Assembly: GCA_016722445.1 (NCBI GenBank)
Contig: JADKIZ010000001.1
Location: forward strand, 372,001 to 436,000
DNA length: 64,000 nucleotides
From: Flavobacteriales bacterium
Lineage (GTDB): Bacteria > Bacteroidota > Bacteroidia > Flavobacteriales_D > Sanyastnellaceae
Direction: 5' to 3'
The notes beneath the pieces are model-generated. The model did no database searches, was not told the origin of the DNA, and saw only the letters and a list, made by a program, of their open reading frames with translations. Position 1 is the stretch's first letter. Each line of letters begins with the position of its first letter. Of the stretch, positions 47,001-54,835 are shown in pieces. The translations under genes and the position numbers were made by a program.

Positions 47001-49005
47001 TCCGCTTACAGGTCAGACCATTGCTGATTGGGATGATGATATTTTAACCACTGGATTTACAGGTTCTAATTATCCGCCACCTTACCCATTCAACAATATC
47101 CGTCGTTATTATGAACAAGCGACAGGTACCATGAATACTGGATATGTTGGAGCAACTAACGTAACTAACGCTCTTTCTGACACCACTGGATATTTCGTTT
47201 GGTTTCAAGGTAGCGCTCAGAATATTGACAACACTGGAAATATTCAATCAGGCACAATCACACATACACTGGGATACACTGTTACTTCTCCCGGAGGAAT
47301 TTTCGACTATGGTTGGAATCTGATGTCAAATCCATATCCATCTGAAGTGGACTGGAACTCAGTATCGGCAGGACTTTCAGGTCCAAAAGTTTACTACGTT
47401 TTTGACTATGAAACCAACGCATACAAATACAGAAATGCAACCACAAATACTGGAACAGCATCACGATACATTCCGCATAGTCAATCATTCCTGATTAAAG
47501 TAAACACATCTGGGCAGACACTTTCTTACCAGGAAAGTTATAAAACAAATAATGGCACTTCGTTCGAAAGAAGCGAAGAATCACAAACGTCATTCTTAGC
47601 GATGCAATTGTCACGCAATGGCATGTCAGATGAAGGAATCTTGATTTTCTCTGATGCTTCAACTTTCAACTACGACAATGGCGATGTGTATGACTTAGAA
47701 AGCCCATCAGAAGATGCGGTTGAGTTCTCCTTGATCTCTGCTGACGACGTTATGCTTGCGCAGGATGCTCGTCCATTCACTAGTGACATTCACATTCCTG
47801 TAAGACTTGACCTTCCAGCTGCTGGTAACTATACCTTCAGCATCATAGAAGGACAAAATCTTCCATTCGGTTCATGTCTTTACATTGAAGACCTGGTGAC
47901 TGGAGAAACCATGAATTTGCTTCCGGGCGAAAGCATGACCATTCACACAAATGAACCATATCAAGGTAATCGCCTGATGATTCACGGCAGTGCTCCTGTT
48001 ACTACAGTTGTAACAGAACCTTCATGCAACGGTGGCGCAGATGGTTCAATTGACATCACTGCACCTGCTGGTTCTTGGAGTATTGCTCTCACCGGAGATG
48101 GTGACGACTACCAATATGTAAGTGGTGGTTCAATCACCTTCGATCACCTCGCAGCTGGTATCTATCAATTGGAAGTAAACAATACTTCGGGCGGTTGTGG
48201 CAATCTCAGCACAACGTTCGTTATCTCTGAACCATCCGTTGTACAATCACAGATCACCGACTATTCCATTGTTCAATGTAACGAAGGAACAGATGGTCGC
48301 ATCGAGTGGAATGTAGAAGGCACCAATTGGTTTGCATATGACATTCTCAATGCACAAAACCAAATTGTACAGAGCGGTGAAGTAGAAGGCCAAATTGGAT
48401 TTGCAGAAAATTTACCTGCTGGTCTTTACAATATCCATTTGTACACAACGTGCTCAACCGAAACATTGGTAGCAGATTTGAGAGATCCATCTGCGACGCA
48501 AATCAGCGTAAATGCACCGTTGTTCATGTTGATTGAAAATGGTGTTGCAACAGTGCCATTTGAAGCGGTAAGCAGTGACAACAGTGATCTCATCTGGAAC
48601 TTTAGCAACGGCACTACAGCAACAGGAAACAATGTATTGATGTCATTCACTGAAAGTGGAACTTATGGCTATACAGTGACATCTGCTGGTGATTGCGCTG
48701 GCAGCTGTTCAGGAGTAGTCAATATTGGACTGGAGACAACCACACAAGAGCAAGGTAATATTTCAGACATCACAGTTATTACACATCCTCAATCTGTAGA
48801 GCTCCGATTTGGAATTGTTTCAGGCGGCAAGTGCAATGTGAACATCTATGATATGGCGGGTCATCTTGTAGCGTCGAAAACTAGCGTCGTGAATAGCGGA
48901 CAAACCATTATCTTAGACACCACAAACCTCAGTTCAGGAATTTACAACATACAAGTGATCACAGCAGATGAGCAATCATTTGTTGCACGTGTATACAAGC
49001 GATAA
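44080..49005 (+). CDS. Large T9SS-secreted multidomain surface protein
   Basis: 1,641 residues, function unknown. Signal peptide (MKVSKLFLCVALLSFTAKS). The first 450 residues are two lectin/jelly-roll-like beta domains (DGDFSSPTWNGDTGNY, EWYFWLGRNGNGGAP). A Calx-beta-like segment lies at about 445-560 (GSVDEDVANTGNYAIALSL). A second jelly-roll follows, then a Bacteroidota surface-protein module (VTLQRYIPSIPYIYGNWVN, YGWNLMSNPYPSEVDW). From about 1,305 onwards are SprB-like repeats (CNGGADGSIDITAP, CNEGTDGRIEW), and a C-terminal T9SS domain (VNIYDMAGHLVASK to ARVYKR). It follows the C25 peptidase gene and precedes a protein related to its own C-terminal third. Confidence 0.8.
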   Translation: MKVSKLFLCVALLSFTAKSYATWGPWEAFIVTSLNGGSNTYYEAAYDGTDDGADFNNNYFGRLTSSNTLVIKGGEVKTFKNGSSNVCNTNMHYRVYRTGDTPGSFSNVSIPWSCDFPCGGLFSAGDQKWNTTSGTTDVLSGLTDPGTYVLEVYWDAYGDDSNPSSCPSGYYKNIHNGGINYKAYFEFDTNDCFADGDFSSPTWNGDTGNYSIINNSNTSGLTGSENIRTSTIRLNASGSGTQSISTQISSWQSQQEWYFWLGRNGNGGAPQDFDNSNQQAVYLLSTTSDLESGSCNGYRILIGEAGTSYIKLQRIDSGVATTIFVSSTGIPNGLTDYGITFKVVRSQLGQWTIRTSVLPTNALTTQSTPTPNSAPEDISTITTVNHGSVTDNTYAPATNNYFGFQSIHDSSTEGVQAAEFDNFRLVTAPPDTYLQISGAITGSVDEDVANTGNYAIALSLTNSSASVTTVDLVLTSGSAARAGRGTTINTNYSPSYTTITVTWPASSTATQYVYIDPDDNSACDDIATLVFQLQNPTGGTNVFVGPADTFTLSIVDDNTGYETLLDEDFESGIGSWTTTGTSWATSSVSPIADSYSARHSTQAVSGTSSLVTALDDANLTGISTTWRFEVSFANDATANNNFQYFLTANETDLYSATLDGYAVVIDQSSLPSVSPNDYIRLYRVDNGAYASTPIVNSTTDWITNVSGGSRVGFEVSLDDAGTWTLKVDANGGFDALSTLGTGTDLGGGGITYPSFDYTGIRFKYLPAASDLFRIDEISIAQQGCKEIWYSQGNGNSDGAIWDDVVSGTGAAVVSGRYDRFVIQSGDNVTVNNTWLTRSVAIENGGTLTGGTGNLVIYESFANDGTFTANTSTVTFKGQAAQSILGANSTTFHNITVDNDGSTVTVVTAASATGVVAMEEGTLQTGDILTLVSNSSGSASIGQIKAGASVSGEVTLQRYIPSIPYIYGNWVNIGCPLTGQTIADWDDDILTTGFTGSNYPPPYPFNNIRRYYEQATGTMNTGYVGATNVTNALSDTTGYFVWFQGSAQNIDNTGNIQSGTITHTLGYTVTSPGGIFDYGWNLMSNPYPSEVDWNSVSAGLSGPKVYYVFDYETNAYKYRNATTNTGTASRYIPHSQSFLIKVNTSGQTLSYQESYKTNNGTSFERSEESQTSFLAMQLSRNGMSDEGILIFSDASTFNYDNGDVYDLESPSEDAVEFSLISADDVMLAQDARPFTSDIHIPVRLDLPAAGNYTFSIIEGQNLPFGSCLYIEDLVTGETMNLLPGESMTIHTNEPYQGNRLMIHGSAPVTTVVTEPSCNGGADGSIDITAPAGSWSIALTGDGDDYQYVSGGSITFDHLAAGIYQLEVNNTSGGCGNLSTTFVISEPSVVQSQITDYSIVQCNEGTDGRIEWNVEGTNWFAYDILNAQNQIVQSGEVEGQIGFAENLPAGLYNIHLYTTCSTETLVADLRDPSATQISVNAPLFMLIENGVATVPFEAVSSDNSDLIWNFSNGTTATGNNVLMSFTESGTYGYTVTSAGDCAGSCSGVVNIGLETTTQEQGNISDITVITHPQSVELRFGIVSGGKCNVNIYDMAGHLVASKTSVVNSGQTIILDTTNLSSGIYNIQVITADEQSFVARVYKR

Positions 49006-49028
49006 GAGTCAAAGCGATTTGTGAAAAG

Positions 49029-49054
49029 AGCCCTGGTGACCCAGGGCTTTTTTT
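49029..49054 (+). terminator. Terminator after the large secreted protein
   Basis: AGCCCTGG at 49029-49036, loop TGAC, CCAGGGCT at 49041-49048, then a T-run. It separates the two related secreted-protein genes into distinct transcripts. Confidence 0.9.
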
Positions 49055-49132
49055 GTGAACGTAACCAACGGGAACCTTTACCGTAAACATGGCCACTGTT
49101 CCGACACCCTATAGTCGCCGGGAGCAGTAAAC

Positions 49133-50290
49133 ATGTTAAACGTACTTCACCCTAAACTGGCTTTGCTCGCTGCAACGCTCACTTTTACATCCATTCAAAC
49201 ATTTGCTTCTGACAAGATGGAATTGTTCCATACGGATGAAAGCAAAATGACCGCCTCAACGCGCACTTATCAATTGACAAAAGGAAAAATACAGGTCACC
49301 AATTTGCTGTGTCACGGTGCCAAAACCGGCTCCATTTCACTCACAATGGAAGAACCAGGCTGGACAGCAGTGCTCTCCGGTTCAAAAGGAATCATCATGA
49401 CCGGAAAAGACAATGTCATTTTCGACAACCTCCAATCCGGTGAATATCTAATTAGCATGACCGGACCACTGGATGGAGAAACACAACAAATCGCAGTAGA
49501 AATCACAGCACCTCAACAAGAAAAACTCACCATTGGGCAAATCACACCTTTTGATTGTGAGGCCCTCGCCACAGGATCTTTAGAGATCAATGCAACAGGT
49601 ATTCAGTTCTATGAATGTCATATATTGAACTCGATGGGTAATGAGGTGCATCAAGGCATCATAACAGAATCGTATTTCACCTTAGATCAACTCAAAGGAG
49701 ATGTTTACTATGTCGAATATGAAACTGGATGTTCAAGTGGCCAATTAGAAGCTGATTTGCGTGATGAAAAACAAGTCAACGCAAGAATTTCATCGGACCA
49801 AATCCATGTAGAATCCTTGACGGAAGAAAGCATCCGTGTAAGCATTAAACCAGATTTGATCAATGCCACACATTGCACATGGCAACTTGATGATGGCACA
49901 AAACACGAAGGCGATGATTATACCGCGATTTTCACAGGATATGAAAATCATACGCTGTTATTTACAGCAGAAAACGAATCCTGCAAATACACAGAAGTAT
50001 TGAGTTTACACGCAAGCGATTTACCTGAACTATCTGCGGTCACACCCATGCCATATGCTTCAGCATTCATTGAAAACAATCAATTGCGCATTTCTCTCAG
50101 ACAATTACAATACGCCGCTACAGACATAAAAATTATGTCAAGTGATGGGCGTGTATTGTGGTCGCAAAGCATTAAAGACTCTCAGAAATCAGATTCAGAA
50201 ATAAACCTTTCCGCCTTTGCTGAAAGTGACTTTTCTGTAATCGTAACCAATCACGGTATGCCGATTCTGAGCAGAGAATTTCACATATAA
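49133..50290 (+). CDS. Secreted protein related to the C-terminus of the preceding giant protein
   Basis: 385 residues with a signal peptide (LALLAATLTFTSIQTFAS). The mature part follows the same order as the last 340 residues of the 1,641-residue protein. It has a C-x-G-x3-G-S-I module (LCHGAKTGSISLTMEEPG), a second Cys module, the shared tail GCSSGQLEADLRDEKQ (compare TCSTETLVADLRDPSA), a PKD-like part with CTWQLDDGTKHEGDDY, and a final beta domain. The C-terminal domain (IKIMSSDGRVLWSQS to SREFHI) resembles a type A T9SS tail but lacks the NP start motif. This looks like a tandem partial duplication that has diverged. Function unknown. Confidence 0.75.
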   Translation: MLNVLHPKLALLAATLTFTSIQTFASDKMELFHTDESKMTASTRTYQLTKGKIQVTNLLCHGAKTGSISLTMEEPGWTAVLSGSKGIIMTGKDNVIFDNLQSGEYLISMTGPLDGETQQIAVEITAPQQEKLTIGQITPFDCEALATGSLEINATGIQFYECHILNSMGNEVHQGIITESYFTLDQLKGDVYYVEYETGCSSGQLEADLRDEKQVNARISSDQIHVESLTEESIRVSIKPDLINATHCTWQLDDGTKHEGDDYTAIFTGYENHTLLFTAENESCKYTEVLSLHASDLPELSAVTPMPYASAFIENNQLRISLRQLQYAATDIKIMSSDGRVLWSQSIKDSQKSDSEINLSAFAESDFSVIVTNHGMPILSREFHI

Positions 50291-50352
50291 CATTTTGATT
50301 CTTTTACATTGCCGAATGGCAGTTTAAACGAATCGAAACCTTCAACCACCCC

Positions 50353-50383
50353 AAACCCTTCCACCTGCGGAAGGGTTTTTTTG
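50353..50383 (+). terminator. Terminator after the 385-residue secreted protein
   Basis: AAACCCTTCC at 50353-50362, loop ACCTGC, GGAAGGGTTT at 50369-50378 with a T-run. Confidence 0.9.
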
Positions 50384-50385
50384 TG

Positions 50386-50415
50386 TTGATTCAACGATGA
50401 TGTATTGCACCTTTG
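50386..50415 (+). promoter_or_regulatory. Promoter of ispD
   Basis: TTG at 50386-50388, CACCTTTG at 50408-50415 (one base from TAnnTTTG), 19 bp spacing, 17 bp before the ATG at 50433. Confidence 0.4.
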
Positions 50416-50432
50416 CATGATAAGATGCAGAA

Positions 50433-51101
50433 ATGAAAGATTATGTCATCATAGTGGCTGCAGGTAGCGGAAGCAGAATGCGATCGGCTATTCCCAAACA
50501 GTTCCTAGAACTTTCCGGCAAGCCCATTCTTCAGCACACAATGGAAAAATTCCATAGGTACAATCCAGAAATAGAAATCATCCTTGTGTTAAATGAAGAA
50601 TACATTGTGTTTTGGCAAGATCTCCTGCGTACACTGCAGATCACCGTTCCGCACCAAATTGTAGCCGGAGGAGAACAACGTTTTCATTCAGTAAAAAATG
50701 CCATCAATTCCATTACTGGGGACAATGGAATTGTGGGTATACACGACGCTGTGCGCCCATTGGTTAGTTTGAAAACCATAGAAAACTGTTATACAACCGC
50801 CCGATCCAGGCAAAGCGCAATTCCTGTAATCACACTCAATGACAGTCTTCGCATGATACAAGGTCAGAAGAGTGAAATGGCAGATCGAAATAAATTTCGC
50901 ATCGTACAAACGCCACAGTGTTTCGAAATCAATTTGCTCCGGGCAGCATTCGATCAGACATACGAAGAAGCCTTTACGGATGATGCTTCCGTAGTGGAAC
51001 GGCATGGAGAAATGGTGCACCTTGTGGAGGGCAATCGAGAAAATATCAAGATTACCACTACCGAAGATCTCAGAATGGCAGAGGCTTTGCTTTGGCAATA
51101 A
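50433..51101 (+). CDS. ispD: 2-C-methyl-D-erythritol 4-phosphate cytidylyltransferase IspD
   Basis: Transfers CMP to 2-C-methyl-D-erythritol 4-phosphate in the MEP route to isoprenoids. 222 residues. The nucleotide-binding start VAAGSGSRMRSAIPKQFLEL, then GKPILQHTMEKF, the HDAVRPLVS loop and the late TDDASVVERHGEMVHLVEG are all typical. A small secreted protein starts 11 bp downstream. Confidence 0.96.
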   Translation: MKDYVIIVAAGSGSRMRSAIPKQFLELSGKPILQHTMEKFHRYNPEIEIILVLNEEYIVFWQDLLRTLQITVPHQIVAGGEQRFHSVKNAINSITGDNGIVGIHDAVRPLVSLKTIENCYTTARSRQSAIPVITLNDSLRMIQGQKSEMADRNKFRIVQTPQCFEINLLRAAFDQTYEEAFTDDASVVERHGEMVHLVEGNRENIKITTTEDLRMAEALLWQ

Positions 51102-51112
51102 AAAAGTTAACA

Positions 51113-51418
51113 ATGAAAAAGGTGATTCTCCTCGCTGTGGTATTCCTTGGTGTGTGCATTTCTAACACCGCCAGCGCACAACGTTATCGCAGATATCAAC
51201 GACGACATGATCGCGTTCATGAAAGAATTGACGAAGCCCAAAAAGATGGGAAACTTGATGCACAGGAACATGCCGAAATCAGCAAGAAAGAAAAGAAACT
51301 ACATAAAACCAATCGGAAAGCGCTACGAAATGGTGAAGTAAGTGGTCATGAACAGAACAAAATGAACCGCAGACTTCGAAAAGTGAAAAGAGAAACGAAA
51401 AGAGCTGAAAAAGATTAA
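51113..51418 (+). CDS. Small, highly charged exported protein
   Basis: 101 residues from the ATG at 51113, which gives a signal peptide (MKKVILLAVVFLGVCISN, then TASAQ). The mature 77 or so residues are strongly basic and helical (RYRRYQRRHDRVHER). Two copies of a [D/N]G-x-[L/V]-[D/S]-x2-E motif occur about 33 residues apart (KDGKLDAQEHAEISK and RNGEVSGHEQNKMNR), an internal duplication that recalls EF-hand-like or calcium-responsive helices but is not a full EF-hand. It lies 11 bp after ispD and converges on the CPBP gene. Function unknown. Confidence 0.7.
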   Translation: MKKVILLAVVFLGVCISNTASAQRYRRYQRRHDRVHERIDEAQKDGKLDAQEHAEISKKEKKLHKTNRKALRNGEVSGHEQNKMNRRLRKVKRETKRAEKD

Positions 51419-51430
51419 GGTATTTACTTC

Positions 51431-52384
51431 TTAAACGTTCAATTTTTCAGTTCCGGCTTTCGGCTTCAATTCAGTGATACCGAGGTATTCGAAGCTCATC
51501 CATGGCCATTTACTCTTTTTCATAAACCAGAAAATCAAACCAAAAAACACCACTCCGGAAACAATGTAACCATACCATTGGGACATGGCTGAATCCTCCG
51601 GTGTTTCAAGACTTCCGTAGGTTTTATACATCACTACAGCCAGCGCATTATTCACAAAATGAGCAAAGATGGCAGTCCATAAACTACCGCTCCAGATCAC
51701 CAGGTAACCCAAGACAGCACCTAGAATGAGTCGCGGTAAAAAGCCATAAAACTGCATGTGTATTACACTAAAGACAAACGCTGCAATCCAAATTCCCACA
51801 TGAACATTCTTTGTCATTCGGGAAAAAAGCGGTTGCAGAATTCCGCGAAACACCAATTCTTCGCTGATGGCAGGAACGATCGCCATACTCAATATCAACA
51901 CGAACAGAGAAACACCAGATTGCTCATTCAAAAAAATGCCACTCAGTTTTTCCGCCAATTGTTCCGATGGCTTCACTTGTTGCTCCAACCATGAACCAAC
52001 AGGAATAAGCCATTTGTTGAATTTGGCGGAAAGGTCAATGATTCCGTTGGCAAATAAAATGAGCACGGGAGCTAGCAAAAACATCATCCCTCCCGACCTG
52101 ATCAGATAAGGGTGTATCATTTTGCTTCCCATAAGGAAATAAAACAACGCGGCAGGCAGTAAGAAACTGAACAATTGGGTGGTGTTGTTCATCCAAAGCA
52201 ATGCTACAGCATGCTTTTCCTGAGGATCGGCGATGATTGTTTGTAGTTCACTCAAAGGCAGGTTAAAAAACAAATTACCCACGCCTGCAGCGGCGCCCGC
52301 ACCCAAAACAACACAAACAATCAAAAGTCCCAAAAACAGGATAAATTGAACAACCGGGTGAAGACCTCGTATCAATGGATTCAT
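51431..52384 (-). CDS. CPBP family intramembrane metalloprotease
   Basis: Membrane protein of 317 residues with about eight helices. The three family motifs are visible: EELVFRG (the Glu pair and Arg), FVFSVIHMQFYGF (His), and HFVNNA (His/Asn). Members are glutamate-type intramembrane proteases (Rce1-like) or bacteriocin-immunity proteins; the substrate here is unknown. The start lies 40 bp from the divergent dusB, so the two share a short promoter region. Confidence 0.9.
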   Translation of the reverse strand: MNPLIRGLHPVVQFILFLGLLIVCVVLGAGAAAGVGNLFFNLPLSELQTIIADPQEKHAVALLWMNNTTQLFSFLLPAALFYFLMGSKMIHPYLIRSGGMMFLLAPVLILFANGIIDLSAKFNKWLIPVGSWLEQQVKPSEQLAEKLSGIFLNEQSGVSLFVLILSMAIVPAISEELVFRGILQPLFSRMTKNVHVGIWIAAFVFSVIHMQFYGFLPRLILGAVLGYLVIWSGSLWTAIFAHFVNNALAVVMYKTYGSLETPEDSAMSQWYGYIVSGVVFFGLIFWFMKKSKWPWMSFEYLGITELKPKAGTEKLNV

Positions 52385-52400
52385 GGAGAGAATATGAAAT

Positions 52401-52408
52401 TATCTTTG
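52401..52408 (+). promoter_or_regulatory. -7 box of the dusB promoter
   Basis: TATCTTTG, a perfect TAnnTTTG, 16 bp before the dusB ATG at 52425. Confidence 0.45.
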
Positions 52409-52424
52409 CAGCGCGAAAAATACA

Positions 52425-53420
52425 ATGCCAAAGATCGGCGACATCATATTACCTGAATTTCCCTTGCTTCTTGCACCTATGGAAGATGTGAGCGATCCAC
52501 CGTTCCGTATGGTTTGCAAAAAACACGGCGCAGACCTGATGTACACTGAATTTATCAGTAGTGAGGGACTCATCAGAGATGCAGCCAAAAGCAGGATGAA
52601 ATTGGACATTTACGAATATGAACGTCCTATAGGTGTGCAGATCTTTGGAAGTGAAACCGAGACAATGGTGAGGTGTGCAGAGATCATTGAAGCCACCAAT
52701 CCGGACCTGCTTGATATCAATTATGGATGTCCAGTGATGAAAGTTACCTGTAAAGGTGCAGGAGCAGGCATTTTGAAAGACATACCTAAAATGGTCAGCA
52801 TGACCGAGGCCATTGTCAAAGCGACCAAACTACCCGTTACAGTGAAAACGCGACTTGGTTGGGATGATCAGAGCAAGAATGTAGTTGAAGTTGCTGAGCG
52901 ATTGCAAGATATCGGCATTCAGGCTCTAACTGTCCATGGCCGCACTCGCGTGCAGATGTACAAAGGTGAAGCAGACTGGGAATTGATATCTAAGATCAAA
53001 GAAAATCCCAGAATGAAAATTCCAATCTTCGGTAACGGTGATATTGATTCACCTGAAAAAGCAATGGAATACCGCAACAAATACGGCGTGGATGGGATTA
53101 TGATTGGAAGGGCAAGTATTGGTTATCCATGGATTTTCAACGAAATCAAACACTATTTCGCCACAGGTGAAAAATTACCTGCACCCAATATTCAGCAGCG
53201 TGCTGAAGCGTGTCGCGAACACTTTGAATTCTCTCTGAAGTGGAAGGGTACTGTTTTGGGTGTTTTGGAGATGCGAAGACATTACAGCAATTATTTCAAG
53301 GGACTCCCCCATTTCAAAGAAGACAGAATGCAGTTGGTTACTACGAATGAACCTTCAGAGATCATCAGTAAATTAGAAGAAATTACTGTCAAATACGATG
53401 GATTCGAATTTGCGGTATAA
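52425..53420 (+). CDS. dusB: tRNA-dihydrouridine synthase
   Basis: FMN enzyme that reduces uridines in tRNA D-loops. 331 residues. Start of the TIM barrel (LLLAPMEDVSDPPFRMVCKK), FMN/substrate-site motifs (INYGCPVMKVTCKGAGAGIL with the catalytic Cys in VTCKG), TVKTRLGWDD, LTVHGRTRVQMYKG and GIMIGRASIGYPWIF. DusB type is preferred on overall resemblance, though Dus paralogues are hard to separate by eye. It converges on rodA with a 14-bp gap. Confidence 0.93.
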   Translation: MPKIGDIILPEFPLLLAPMEDVSDPPFRMVCKKHGADLMYTEFISSEGLIRDAAKSRMKLDIYEYERPIGVQIFGSETETMVRCAEIIEATNPDLLDINYGCPVMKVTCKGAGAGILKDIPKMVSMTEAIVKATKLPVTVKTRLGWDDQSKNVVEVAERLQDIGIQALTVHGRTRVQMYKGEADWELISKIKENPRMKIPIFGNGDIDSPEKAMEYRNKYGVDGIMIGRASIGYPWIFNEIKHYFATGEKLPAPNIQQRAEACREHFEFSLKWKGTVLGVLEMRRHYSNYFKGLPHFKEDRMQLVTTNEPSEIISKLEEITVKYDGFEFAV

Positions 53421-53434
53421 GCACTGATATCGCA

Positions 53435-54835
53435 TTATCTGAATACACTCAATCTCTCCGCATCCAATCTCAAAAAGATAAAAAGCAAGAGTGTAAAACC
53501 GATTAATGAAGAGCCACCGTAACTCATGAAGGGCAATGGAATGCCTATGATTGGTGCCAAACCGATGACCATACCCACATTGATCAGCAAGTGGAGGAAG
53601 AATATCGACGCAACACAATAGCCATAAACACGTGAAAATTGAGATCGCTGTCTTTCGGCCATATTGATGAGCCGAACAATGAGAAAGACAAATAATCCAA
53701 TGACTGCAAGGCTACCAATAAATCCCCATTCTTCACTGATCACGCTGAAGATAAAGTCAGTCCAACGCTCCGGCACATATTTGTTTTTCGTCATCGGACC
53801 CTGCATATAACCCTGACCAAAAAAACCTCCATTGCCGACGGCTATTTTCGCCATTCGGGCGTTGTATCCTGGGTCGTCATTTTTACTGCGTATCACAATA
53901 TCAGCGGCTTCAGCAGTTTCTGCATCACCAGACATTTCGCTCCGGTCCTCTTCTTTTTCTTCCAGACCTAGTGTCACATAAATACGTGTTTTCTGGTGTT
54001 TAGCCAGCACTTTATCGATCATGAAGTTCACAGAAAAACTAAAACCAATAGCTGCCACTGTAGAGAGGATGGTGATGAGGTAAAGTTTTTTTCTATTTCG
54101 TGGAACGACGAAGTTTTTAATCATGAGCATAAAAACCAAACCGATCACAAAAACAATGGTCATCAGAATGAACACACCACTTTGTTCGCCGAAGAAAGGA
54201 TAGTTGATTTTATTAAAACCGGTGATGATGCTCAAGACACCAAACACGATGGCACCTAAACCAATGATGAGTACGTTACCTGAAAGTCCTTCGCGATATA
54301 AAGCGAGGATAAATGCAACAAAAGTGAGGAGCGAACCAACGTCTGGTTGTAATAGGATGAGCAGTGCGGGCACGCCTATGATGACCGCCGCGATCAACCT
54401 TGTTTTCCAATTGTTGAATTTTGCTTTGGTATTGGAGATGTATTTGGCGAGCATTAATCCCACACCTATCTTGGCGAATTCCGCGGGCTGCAATGCAAAA
54501 CCACCAATTTGTATCCATGCTTTGGCGCCATTCACTGTTGTTCCAATTGCCAGCACCAACAACAAAAGCAGGATGAACAAGCCATAAATATAAATCGCGA
54601 ATTTGTTGAAAAATTCACCCTCCATATACAGCACCATCAAACCGAGGAAGGAGGAAATCAGGATAAACAAAAACTGTTTACCATATTCCTGTGACATATC
54701 CATTGGATTCGGATGCGTATCAACCACTGCAGCGCTATAGATATTCATCCATCCAAAAATCACCAATGCACCGTAAACAATGACGGTGAGCCAATCAACG
54801 TTTGCAAGCGGATGTTGTCTTCCAAGACTGCTCAT
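53435..54835 (-). CDS. rodA: Rod-shape peptidoglycan glycosyltransferase RodA
   Basis: SEDS-family glycosyltransferase that polymerises lipid II for side-wall growth with PBP2. 466 residues, about ten helices. Recognisable regions are PAEFAKIGVGLMLAKYISN, LLQPDVGSLLTFVAFIL (the catalytic Asp region) and KYVPERWTDFIFSVISEEWG, and the end GIPLPFMSYGGSSLIGFTL. The extracellular loop before VGNGGFFGQGYM carries an acidic insertion (EEKEEDRSEMSGDAET). Last gene of mreBCD-mrdA-rodA; its start overlaps the mrdA stop by 4 bp. Confidence 0.96.
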   Translation of the reverse strand: MSSLGRQHPLANVDWLTVIVYGALVIFGWMNIYSAAVVDTHPNPMDMSQEYGKQFLFILISSFLGLMVLYMEGEFFNKFAIYIYGLFILLLLLVLAIGTTVNGAKAWIQIGGFALQPAEFAKIGVGLMLAKYISNTKAKFNNWKTRLIAAVIIGVPALLILLQPDVGSLLTFVAFILALYREGLSGNVLIIGLGAIVFGVLSIITGFNKINYPFFGEQSGVFILMTIVFVIGLVFMLMIKNFVVPRNRKKLYLITILSTVAAIGFSFSVNFMIDKVLAKHQKTRIYVTLGLEEKEEDRSEMSGDAETAEAADIVIRSKNDDPGYNARMAKIAVGNGGFFGQGYMQGPMTKNKYVPERWTDFIFSVISEEWGFIGSLAVIGLFVFLIVRLINMAERQRSQFSRVYGYCVASIFFLHLLINVGMVIGLAPIIGIPLPFMSYGGSSLIGFTLLLFIFLRLDAERLSVFR

